The position numbers were made by a program, and so were the translations under genes. The notes under the pieces are model-generated. The model made no database searches, was not told where the DNA came from, and worked only from the letters and a program-made list of their open reading frames with translations. Of a stretch of DNA of 44,461 bases, positions 25,368 to 31,885 are shown piece after piece; position 1 is the stretch's first letter; each line of letters opens with the position of its first letter. Where the stretch lies: NCBI GenBank assembly GCA_944327135.1, contig CALVGQ010000083.1, positions 1-44,461 of the forward strand, given 5' to 3'. The DNA comes from an uncultured Erysipelotrichaceae bacterium (lineage in GTDB: Bacteria; Bacillota_I; Bacilli_A; Erysipelotrichales; Erysipelotrichaceae).

Positions 25368-25868
25368 ATGAAAAAATTGATTTCTTGTCTTTTGGCCCTG
25401 ATCTTCTGTGCTGGATGCAGCTGTACTCCAGATGGAAGCATGGCTTCCCCGACTCCCAGCAGCACACCGCTTCCTTCTAATGAACCAGAAACGGCAGCAT
25501 CTGCAAAAGATTATCTGGATTATCTTTCAGAGAAATATACGCTGATGGATCCGAAACAGCTGGACCAGCTGGACGGGAATACCGTGGATGGTTATTCATT
25601 TGGAATGAACAATCAGACGTATTATTTGATTCAGCTGGATCCTACTCAGGAACAAGCAGCAAAATGGATGAGCGAAATGGGAAATAGCGGACAAATTGAA
25701 GTGGATATCGACGGATTGCCGAAAACAATGACGGCACGGATGAATGGAAATTTTGCGCTCATCAGCGATACTGCCGATTATGTGGATGGATTTCAAGAAT
25801 ATTTTGACGCCTTTGCAGGAGCTCAGGCTTTGAATCCAGCGACGCCGACACCTAGTCCTTCAGCTTGA
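25368..25868 (+). CDS. Small surface lipoprotein, unknown function
   Basis: This 166-residue protein has a type II signal peptide with lipobox FCAGC (Cys17). A Ser/Thr/Pro-rich spacer follows (about 25-45), then a soluble domain of about 100 residues (AKDYLDYLSEKYTLMDPKQL, then YLIQLDPTQEQAAKWMSEMG). It ends in another Thr/Pro/Ser tail. AAGGAGG precedes the ATG. No family recognised. It is monocistronic between the DNA glycosylase gene and the thrS promoter, and closed by a terminator. Confidence 0.8.
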   Translation: MKKLISCLLALIFCAGCSCTPDGSMASPTPSSTPLPSNEPETAASAKDYLDYLSEKYTLMDPKQLDQLDGNTVDGYSFGMNNQTYYLIQLDPTQEQAAKWMSEMGNSGQIEVDIDGLPKTMTARMNGNFALISDTADYVDGFQEYFDAFAGAQALNPATPTPSPSA

Positions 25869-25869
25869 G

Positions 25870-25895
25870 GAATAGAGCATTCTCTATTCTTTTTT
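25870..25895 (+). terminator. Terminator after the lipoprotein gene
   Basis: GAATAGAG pairs with CTCTATTC around CATT, followed by six T. Confidence 0.88.
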
Positions 25896-25919
25896 ATTGG
25901 ACAAGTTAAAGAGGAATCA

Positions 25920-25947
25920 TTGACAAAATGATGGAATGGAGTACAAT
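25920..25947 (+). promoter_or_regulatory. Promoter of thrS
   Basis: TTGACA, 16 bases, TACAAT, at the head of the T-box leader. Confidence 0.82.
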
Positions 25948-25953
25948 AGGACT

Positions 25954-26167
25954 AGAAATACAAAGACCAGGACATGACAGTTTTCAGATCCGAATGCAGA
26001 GAGACTGCGGTGGGTGAAAGCAGATCGAAGGAGAAAATTGTTACCACCTGTGAGTAGCGCTTTTGAAAAAGTGCCGGCAGCGACCGTTATCGTTGAGTGC
26101 GTCTTGTGATAAGGCGAAATAAGGTGGTACCGCGGTGACACGTCCTTTGTTTGGACGTGTTTTTTTG
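25954..26167 (+). promoter_or_regulatory. T-box leader controlling thrS
   Basis: The core AAGGTGGTACCGCGG is at 26121-26135. The terminator ACACGTCC / GGACGTGT (26138-26160) with seven T follows. The specifier region reads TTACCACCTG at 26041-26050; both ACC triplets (26043, 26046) are Thr codons, so the specifier is ACC either way. GGTGGGTGAAAG near 26010 lies in the Stem I arm. It responds to uncharged tRNA-Thr. Confidence 0.94.
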
Positions 26168-26184
26168 TATGAAGGAGGGAAAAA

Positions 26185-27924
26185 ATGATTAATATTAAAG
26201 AAAATGAACGGCTGAATGTGTTGAACCACAGCTGTGCTCATCTATTGGCCCAGGCGGTCAAGCATCTTTATCCGCAAGCGAAATTCTGGGTAGGACCGGT
26301 CATTAGTGATGGTTTTTACTATGATATCGATCTAGGAAATGAAGTGATCCGCGAGGAAGATCTTGAAAAAATTGAAAAAGAGATGAAGAAAATCGCCAAA
26401 GATGGCAAACGGATTGTTCGTCATGAAATTTCAAAGGACGAAGCTTTGAGCATGTTTCAGGATGATCCTTATAAATTGGATCTGATCAATCATATGGATG
26501 AGCATGAAACGGTGATTAGCTGTTATACGCAGGGAGATTTTACTGATCTATGCAGAGGTCCTCATGTTGAAAGTGTTAAACAGTTAAAATATTTTAAGCT
26601 TTTGAAAGTATCTGGAGCCTATTGGAAAGGGGATGCTTCCAATCAGATGCTGCAGCGGATCTATGGCATTTGTTTTGATCAGGAAGAGGATTTGAAAGAA
26701 CATCTCTATTTACTGGAAGAGGCCAAAAAACGAGATCATAAAAAATTAGGGCGGGAGCTGGAGCTTTTTATGATGAGTGAATATGGACCGGGATTTCCAT
26801 TTTTCCTGCCGAATGGAATGATCTTACGGAACATTCTGGAAAATTACTGGTATCAAGAGCATACTCGTGAAGGGTATCAATTCATTAAAACGCCGATCAT
26901 GCTTTCAAAAGAATTGTGGGAGCTCAGCGGACATTGGGAAAATTACAGTGAAAATATGTATACGACCAAGATCGATGATCGCGATTTTGCAATTAAGCCG
27001 ATGAATTGTCCAGGAGGCATGCTGGTATATAAGAACAGTTTGCATTCCTATAAGGACCTTCCGCTTCGCATTGGAGAATTGGGACAGGTTCATCGACATG
27101 AGGCCAGTGGAGCACTAAATGGATTATTCCGTGTTCGCACGTTTACTCAGGATGATGCGCATATTTTCATGCGGGAGGATCAAATTGAAGAAGAGATCGT
27201 TCGATTGATCCGTTTTATTGATCGAGTTTATGCTGTGTTTGGCTTAACCTATAACATTGAGCTTTCTACTCGTCCTGAGAAAAAATATATTGGTGAGCTG
27301 GAAGTGTGGAACAAGGCGGAAGCTGCTCTGGAAGCGGCCTGCCATGCTGCTGGCAAAGATTGCAAGATCAATCCGGGCGATGGGGCATTTTATGGACCTA
27401 AACTGGATTTCCATCTGAATGACAGCTTGGGTCGGGTTTGGCAATGCGGAACGATTCAGTTGGATATGAATCTTCCAGAGCGTTTTGATCTGACTTATGT
27501 GGATTCCGATGGCACGAAAAAACGACCGATCATGCTGCATCGTGTAATCTTTGGATCGATTGAACGGTTCATTGGTATTTTAATTGAGCATTATGGCGGA
27601 AATTTTCCGCTTTGGCTGGCTCCGCAGCAAATGACCATCATTCCGGTTCATCATCAGGAGCATCTGGAATACGCTCAGAAGATTCAGGCATTATGTGAGG
27701 AACATGGATTCCGGAGCAAAATAGATGCAAGAAATGAGAAATTAGGTTATCGTATACGTGAGGCACAAACAAAGAAAATTCCAGTTCAGATCGTTGTTGG
27801 AGAAGGGGAGATGGATCATCAGACCGTAACGCTTCGCCGTCACGGTCAGACACAGTCTGTAACCCTGACTTTGGATGAATTTGTGGAAAAGATGTCTTTA
27901 GAAATCGAGAGTAAAGTAAGATGA
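26185..27924 (+). CDS. thrS: Threonyl-tRNA synthetase lacking the TGS domain
   Basis: This 579-residue class II synthetase starts behind AAGGAGG, right after the T-box terminator, so the short N-terminus is real. Canonical ThrRS is about 640 residues with an N-terminal TGS domain; here the protein opens almost directly at the editing domain, HSCAH at 15-19, with the partner pattern CRGPH further on. The catalytic core has MNCPGG (zinc Cys), VHRHEASGALNGLFRVRTFT (motif 2), DDAHIF (zinc His) and MLHRVIFGSIERFIGILIEH (motif 3, zinc His). The anticodon domain ends with the usual PVQIVVGEGE. Editing should be retained. The stop overlaps the next start (ATGA), linking it to an ABC lipoprotein. Confidence 0.96.
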   Translation: MINIKENERLNVLNHSCAHLLAQAVKHLYPQAKFWVGPVISDGFYYDIDLGNEVIREEDLEKIEKEMKKIAKDGKRIVRHEISKDEALSMFQDDPYKLDLINHMDEHETVISCYTQGDFTDLCRGPHVESVKQLKYFKLLKVSGAYWKGDASNQMLQRIYGICFDQEEDLKEHLYLLEEAKKRDHKKLGRELELFMMSEYGPGFPFFLPNGMILRNILENYWYQEHTREGYQFIKTPIMLSKELWELSGHWENYSENMYTTKIDDRDFAIKPMNCPGGMLVYKNSLHSYKDLPLRIGELGQVHRHEASGALNGLFRVRTFTQDDAHIFMREDQIEEEIVRLIRFIDRVYAVFGLTYNIELSTRPEKKYIGELEVWNKAEAALEAACHAAGKDCKINPGDGAFYGPKLDFHLNDSLGRVWQCGTIQLDMNLPERFDLTYVDSDGTKKRPIMLHRVIFGSIERFIGILIEHYGGNFPLWLAPQQMTIIPVHHQEHLEYAQKIQALCEEHGFRSKIDARNEKLGYRIREAQTKKIPVQIVVGEGEMDHQTVTLRRHGQTQSVTLTLDEFVEKMSLEIESKVR

Positions 27925-28922
27925 AAAAAAGTTTAATGATTTTGTTAGCTGGCTTGCTGATGCTGGCAGGATGCGCAGGGAATCCTAAAAATGATGCAAC
28001 CTCCCTGCCGGAAAATACGACCGCTCCTGAGACAGAAATAGAGGAAACGGCAGCAACGACTTCGTTGAAGATTCTTTCACCGACTGGGGCACCAGCGTTG
28101 GCCCTTTTGGATCTGCTCATTGGAAGTCCGGATTCGATCATGACGGTGGATGGATCGGATGTTCTTCAGGCGGCGTTTATCAATCCTTCTTCGGAGTATG
28201 ATGTGATTTTGGCACCGACTAATCTGGGCGCTCAGCTGGCTTCTAAAGGGAAGACAGACTATCGCTTAGCTGGAATTGTTACTTGGGGGAATTTGTTTAT
28301 TGTTGGATCCGATGAAACTGTTTTGCAGGATTCTTCCAAGCAGCTTGCTGCATTTGGCGAAACGGCCGTTCCTGGACTGGTGTTCTCTGCTGTTTTGGAA
28401 CAGCTGGATATTCAGGCAGAAATCACTTGGTATAACTCTGTCTCGGAAGCTCAAGCCGCTTTGCTTAGCAAAAATGCGGATGCAGCTTTGATTGCGGAAC
28501 CAGCTGCAACGGCAACGATTGCCAAAGCGAAGCAGGATGGAATGAATTTATCGATCATTGCGGATTTGCAAGCCAGCTGGAAAGAAAAAACTGGTTTTGA
28601 TGGGTATCCTCAGGCGGCTGTTTTTGTTCTGAATTCTGTTTATGCGGAAAAAACTGAAGAAGTTCAAAACTTGCTGAAACAAATTGAAGCTACTTTAGCT
28701 GCACAAAATGATTCCTCTCAAAAGGAAGCACTGATTGCCAAGGTAGACAAGGTAGGCACCGATATTTTAGGAACACCTTCAGGTTCGATTGTTGCCGAAG
28801 CTTATGCTGGAATGAATCTTGTTTATCGTCCGGCAGAAGAAGTGAAAGAGGAATTGCAGGCATTTTTAAGCCTGTTTGGAATTACAGATTTGGATTCGAT
28901 TTATCTGACAGAAGCACAATAA
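27921..28922 (+). CDS. ABC transporter substrate-binding lipoprotein (SsuA/ThiY/NMT1-like)
   Basis: This 333-residue lipoprotein has lipobox LAGC (Cys18), a Thr/Glu-rich spacer to about 47, then a type II periplasmic-binding fold: LKILSPTGAPALALLDLL, YDVILAPTNLGAQLASKG, TWGNLFIVGSD, ALIAEPAATATIAKA, YPQAAVFVLNS. This is the pattern of nitrate/sulfonate/thiamine-precursor binding proteins. Its start lies inside the thrS stop, so it is coupled to a tRNA synthetase, an unusual pairing. A terminator separates it from the regulator, and the matching permease is at 29716. The ligand is not predictable. Confidence 0.85.
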   Translation: MKKSLMILLAGLLMLAGCAGNPKNDATSLPENTTAPETEIEETAATTSLKILSPTGAPALALLDLLIGSPDSIMTVDGSDVLQAAFINPSSEYDVILAPTNLGAQLASKGKTDYRLAGIVTWGNLFIVGSDETVLQDSSKQLAAFGETAVPGLVFSAVLEQLDIQAEITWYNSVSEAQAALLSKNADAALIAEPAATATIAKAKQDGMNLSIIADLQASWKEKTGFDGYPQAAVFVLNSVYAEKTEEVQNLLKQIEATLAAQNDSSQKEALIAKVDKVGTDILGTPSGSIVAEAYAGMNLVYRPAEEVKEELQAFLSLFGITDLDSIYLTEAQ

Positions 28923-28926
28923 ATAT

Positions 28927-28954
28927 GAAAAGGCCTGTTAAGCGGGCCTTTTCC
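28927..28954 (+). terminator. Terminator after the substrate-binding lipoprotein gene
   Basis: GAAAAGGCC pairs with GGCCTTTTC across nine bases; the T-tail is the descending arm. Confidence 0.75.
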
Positions 28955-28960
28955 ATTGGA

Positions 28961-28989
28961 TTGACATTGTTCTATTCTTCTAGTAAGAT
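28961..28989 (+). promoter_or_regulatory. Promoter of the Spo0A-like regulator gene
   Basis: TTGACA, 17 bases, TAAGAT. A small hairpin TTCCG/CGGAA (29005-29019) lies just before the start, and there is no strong ribosome site, so translation may be weak. Confidence 0.75.
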
Positions 28990-29028
28990 GATATCCTAAA
29001 GGGATTCCGTAAATCGGAAATAAATTTT

Positions 29029-29700
29029 ATGAAAATTTTAATTGTTTCTGATTTTCTGAATTCTATCTGTCATTATACGTGGCGTCGAAATTGCATTTTG
29101 GCTGTGTATTGTCACGCTGAACTGTTGCTTCAAAAAGAATCTTTTGATCTTGTTTTATTGGGGCGTTGGAATAAAGTAATGGATCTTTATCCGGTTCTGG
29201 AGGAATTGAGAAAGCATCCCTGCTCGATTTTTTTGTTGATAGATAATTCTTTTCAGAACAATTCTCAAGCGATGATTATTGGGCAACTGTGTCCGTTGAG
29301 TGGGTTGATTTTTGAAACATTAACAGACAATTACATTTTTCGTCAATTGCTTGATGAAAGAGATCAGATGCAAAGAAAAATCGGGAATCTGCTTAGTCAG
29401 CTGACGCTTTCTCCATCGACAAAAGGGTGTCGGTATTTAAAACAGGCAATTTTTCTAAGCTATGTTTCTGATCGGCCGCTGAAGCTTAAAGATTATTGTA
29501 CCGAGATTATGTCGCACTCGTTTGATTTGAGTTATGATCAAATCGAACGGTGTATGCGTCATGGCATTGAAAAAATTTTTCGTGATGCTGAGATCGATTT
29601 ACTTCAATTGATTTTTGGCTCCATGATCAGTGCAGAAAGCGGAAAGGTGACAGTCACTGATTTTGTGTATCTTTGTGAAGAATACTTGCGTTATGAATAA
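29029..29700 (+). CDS. Divergent Spo0A-like response regulator with degenerate receiver
   Basis: This 223-residue protein has a receiver-like N-terminus: MKILIVSDF (only one acidic-pocket residue, where DD is usual), then FDLVLLGRWNKVMDL, where Gly45 stands at the phosphoacceptor Asp. Residues about 123-223 align with the Spo0A DNA-binding domain: LSPSTKGCRYLKQAI (Spo0A GVPAHIKGYLYLREAI), then DQIERCMRHGIEKIF (Spo0A SRVERAIRHAIEVAW), then IDLLQLIFG (IDTISSLFG). The protein is shorter than Spo0A (about 260). It probably binds 0A-box-like DNA without phosphorelay control. It stands between a substrate-binding lipoprotein and a permease, 15 bases before the latter, suggesting it regulates that transporter (inference). 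It is not the main Spo0A. Confidence 0.72.
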   Translation: MKILIVSDFLNSICHYTWRRNCILAVYCHAELLLQKESFDLVLLGRWNKVMDLYPVLEELRKHPCSIFLLIDNSFQNNSQAMIIGQLCPLSGLIFETLTDNYIFRQLLDERDQMQRKIGNLLSQLTLSPSTKGCRYLKQAIFLSYVSDRPLKLKDYCTEIMSHSFDLSYDQIERCMRHGIEKIFRDAEIDLLQLIFGSMISAESGKVTVTDFVYLCEEYLRYE

Positions 29701-29715
29701 AAAAGGAGGGAGAAG

Positions 29716-30456
29716 ATGAAAAAAGAGGGGTGGATTACTATTGTTGTGCTGATTGTGATTTGGTTCTGTTTGAGTCTTTGGGTTCAGCATGATCTTATAC
29801 TTCCTTCTCCCATTCAGGTGTTTTTGAAGATGATGGAGCAATTGGAAAATGGCTTGGTCTTTGAGGCGTCTGGAAAAACAGCCTATCGAATGCTTGTAGG
29901 ATTATTTTTTTCGTTCGGGGCGGCTTTGAGTGCAGTATTGATTCAAAATCGTTTTCCGGCTTTTTCCTTATATTTTGAACCGATTAATGGGTTCATCCGA
30001 ACCGTTCCAACGATTACGTTTATTATTCTTAGTTTGATCTGGCTGGGGCAGGAAAAAAGCGTTACAGCTGTTATTTTTTTTCTGCTGTTTCCAACTTTTT
30101 ACTCCAACCTATCATTGGGCTGGAAGCAGTTTCATGAAAAGACGGATGAATTACTGAAAATTTATCCGGTAAAAGAAAGTGAGAAAAACTTCATGCTTGC
30201 ACTTCCGATGCTTCGCCCGGTTTTGATCAGTTCTATGAAGCTTGCTTTTGGTTTGGGATTCAAGGTTGCAGTGATGGCAGAAATTATGAATCAGGTCAGA
30301 GGAGGAATCGGACGCCAGATGAGCTTGTGTAAAGCAAATTTGGATACAGCTGGGATTTTTGCCTGGACAATTTGGATTCTGCTGATTTGCTTTTTTATGA
30401 ATGTTCTGTTTGATCGATGGATCGAGGCTTCGCCTCAAAATTTAAAGAGTAAATAA
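29716..30456 (+). CDS. ABC transporter permease, SsuC/TauC family
   Basis: This 246-residue integral membrane protein has about six helices: first at about 6-23, then LVGLFFSFGAALSAVLIQ, TITFIILSLIWLG, VTAVIFFLLFPTFYSN, VAVMAEIM and a last helix near 215-235. The EAA-type cytoplasmic loop is NFMLALPMLRPVLISSMKLA, followed by FGLGFKVAVMAE. AAGGAGGG precedes the ATG. It would pair with the lipoprotein at 27921. No ATPase of this transporter class follows; the ATPase at 31175 belongs to a different, ABC-2 type system. The ATPase may be encoded elsewhere or shared. Confidence 0.87.
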   Translation: MKKEGWITIVVLIVIWFCLSLWVQHDLILPSPIQVFLKMMEQLENGLVFEASGKTAYRMLVGLFFSFGAALSAVLIQNRFPAFSLYFEPINGFIRTVPTITFIILSLIWLGQEKSVTAVIFFLLFPTFYSNLSLGWKQFHEKTDELLKIYPVKESEKNFMLALPMLRPVLISSMKLAFGLGFKVAVMAEIMNQVRGGIGRQMSLCKANLDTAGIFAWTIWILLICFFMNVLFDRWIEASPQNLKSK

Positions 30457-30518
30457 AAAGAAGAAGTCATTCATAATGTGCTCCTTTTTGTAGTCCGTTA
30501 TTTTCATGTTTGAACGGT

Positions 30519-30707
30519 CTACTGATGAAAGTGAGAGTCATGGATATCTTCTTCTTTTTTTAAAGTTTGTTTAGTCTCTTTTAAAATCCAACTCAGTTCT
30601 TTCCTAAAATGCGAAAATTGGACTAAAAATAAGATTGGAAATACGATGGCGCTAGCAGCAAGAAGAATCAGGCAGCCTATTGTTACGGATTGAGTTACGA
30701 TCTCCAT
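30519..30707 (-). CDS. Small single-pass membrane protein (62 residues)
   Basis: This short minus-strand gene has one hydrophobic helix at about 8-30 (TIGCLILLAASAIVFPILFL) followed by a charged tail ending HDSHFHQ. GAGGTG sits five bases before its ATG, and TATAAT (minus strand, 30726-30731) lies just upstream with a weak -35, so it looks expressed. It is convergent with the permease gene. No family recognised; size and shape suggest a membrane regulator or small accessory peptide. Confidence 0.55.
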   Translation of the reverse strand: MEIVTQSVTIGCLILLAASAIVFPILFLVQFSHFRKELSWILKETKQTLKKEEDIHDSHFHQ

Positions 30708-30770
30708 TCCATCACCTCAGAAAATATTATACCGTTTTTTTTTACATGAGAAAAGAAAATCCGAATAGGT

Positions 30771-30799
30771 TTGACAGAGCGATTGATGCTGATTATAAT
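30771..30799 (+). promoter_or_regulatory. Consensus promoter ahead of two tiny reading frames
   Basis: TTGACA, 17 bases, TATAAT: one of the strongest promoters in the window, with no full-length gene directly behind it. Confidence 0.85.
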
Positions 30800-30834
30800 C
30801 TTTTTAGAATTCATTTTAAAACAGAAGGTGAGTA

Positions 30835-30948
30835 ATGAGAGTAGTTGAACAAACAGAGACTGAATTTGTTTTGTTGACAGGAACGTTGACCTTGAGTGCT
30901 GGAATTGGGTTGATGGATTTTGCTGCGATTGAAATCAAGAGGCTTTGA
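30835..30948 (+). CDS. Possible 37-codon small protein
   Basis: ATG follows AAGGTGA at good spacing and lies 35 bases after a consensus promoter. The peptide begins MRVVEQTETEFVLLTGTL and has a mildly hydrophobic centre (LSAGIGLMDFAAIEI). A shift of frame near its end would extend it by a few residues (SDSKMNDLVKR) before another stop, so it may instead be the head of a decayed gene. No family recognised. Confidence 0.35.
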   Translation: MRVVEQTETEFVLLTGTLTLSAGIGLMDFAAIEIKRL

Positions 30949-30992
30949 GTGATTCGAAGATGAATGATCTGGTTAAACGATAAATTTTAAAG

Positions 30993-31133
30993 ATGAACCT
31001 TGTTTGGCAGAAGAGACTGCTGGATGATTTGATAGGGCTTAAGCAATGGCTTTTTATCCTCTTTCTTGAGGATGCAGATCTGATTGATGAGCATAAAAAA
31101 TTCATTGATTATAAAAAGACCTCGATTTTTTAG
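30993..31133 (+). CDS. Possible 46-codon small protein
   Basis: ATG to TAG, with peptide beginning MNLVWQKRLLDDLIGLKQWL and ending with a charged stretch (EDADLIDEHKKFIDYKKTS). The ribosome site is weak (AAAG). It ends inside a terminator-like hairpin. It could be the second fragment of the same decayed gene or a true small protein. Support is limited to promoter, terminator and an open frame. Confidence 0.25.
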   Translation: MNLVWQKRLLDDLIGLKQWLFILFLEDADLIDEHKKFIDYKKTSIF

Positions 31134-31145
31134 AAAATCGTTTTA
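31123..31145 (+). terminator. Terminator-like hairpin before the ABC-2 ATPase gene
   Basis: CGATTTT pairs with AAAATCG around TTAG, followed by four T. It is AT-rich and weak, so it may act as an attenuator. Confidence 0.5.
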
Positions 31146-31174
31146 TGATTTCCGCAATTTTAGGAGGTAGAATT

Positions 31175-31885
31175 ATGCTGGAAATAAAAAATTACCATAA
31201 ATATTACGGTGAAAAACATGCCGTTAAAGGAATTAATTTAACAGTAGAAAAAGGGGAGATTTTTGGCTTTATTGGGCATAATGGAGCTGGGAAGACGACC
31301 CTGATCCGTTCAATTTGTGGGATCCTGAATTTTGAAGAGGGGACGATTCGGATTGATGGAAAGGACATTCAGCAGGATCCAATTGGATGTAAAAAAGTCT
31401 TGGCTTATATTCCAGATAATCCTGATATTTATGAGAATTTGACGGGAATTCAGTATCTGAATTTTGTATTAAATATTTTTTCTGTGGATCCATTGCAGGG
31501 AAAAAATGAAATTGAAAAATTGGCTAAAGAATTTGAAATCTATGATCAGCTTGGAGATAGTATTCGGTCTTATTCGCATGGAATGAAACAGAAGCTGGTT
31601 ATTCTTAGCGCTTTGATTCATCATCCGAAGCTGCTGGTTCTGGATGAACCGTTTGTTGGTTTGGATCCAAAAGCGGCCTATCTTTTGAAAAAAAAGATGC
31701 ATGAAATGTGTGAGCAGGGATGTTCTATTTTCTTTTCAACCCATGTTCTGGATGTGGTAGAAAAGCTTTGTGACCGCATAGCGATTATTCAAAAAGGAGA
31801 GATCATCAAGGAAGGAAAAACGGAGGACTTTACCAAAGACGCTTCATTGGAAGAAGTTTTCCTGGGGTTGGAGCATGTTGAATAA
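31175..31885 (+). CDS. ABC-2 type transporter ATP-binding protein
   Basis: This 236-residue nucleotide-binding subunit has Walker A GHNGAGKTT at 34-42, signature SYSHGMKQK, Walker B LLVLDEPFVGLDP and the switch His in FFSTHVLD. The start is the ATG after TAGGAGG; an upstream in-frame ATG at 31145 lies in the hairpin region. Overall it resembles the CcmA/YtrB-type ATPases of export systems. The stop overlaps the start of the permease gene, so the two form one transporter. Substrate unknown. Confidence 0.94.
   Translation: MLEIKNYHKYYGEKHAVKGINLTVEKGEIFGFIGHNGAGKTTLIRSICGILNFEEGTIRIDGKDIQQDPIGCKKVLAYIPDNPDIYENLTGIQYLNFVLNIFSVDPLQGKNEIEKLAKEFEIYDQLGDSIRSYSHGMKQKLVILSALIHHPKLLVLDEPFVGLDPKAAYLLKKKMHEMCEQGCSIFFSTHVLDVVEKLCDRIAIIQKGEIIKEGKTEDFTKDASLEEVFLGLEHVE

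Noticed and set aside
31175-31885. Missing ATPase for the SsuC-type permease at 29716
   Set aside because: It overlaps and pairs with an ABC-2 permease, and its sequence type is that of exporter ATPases.
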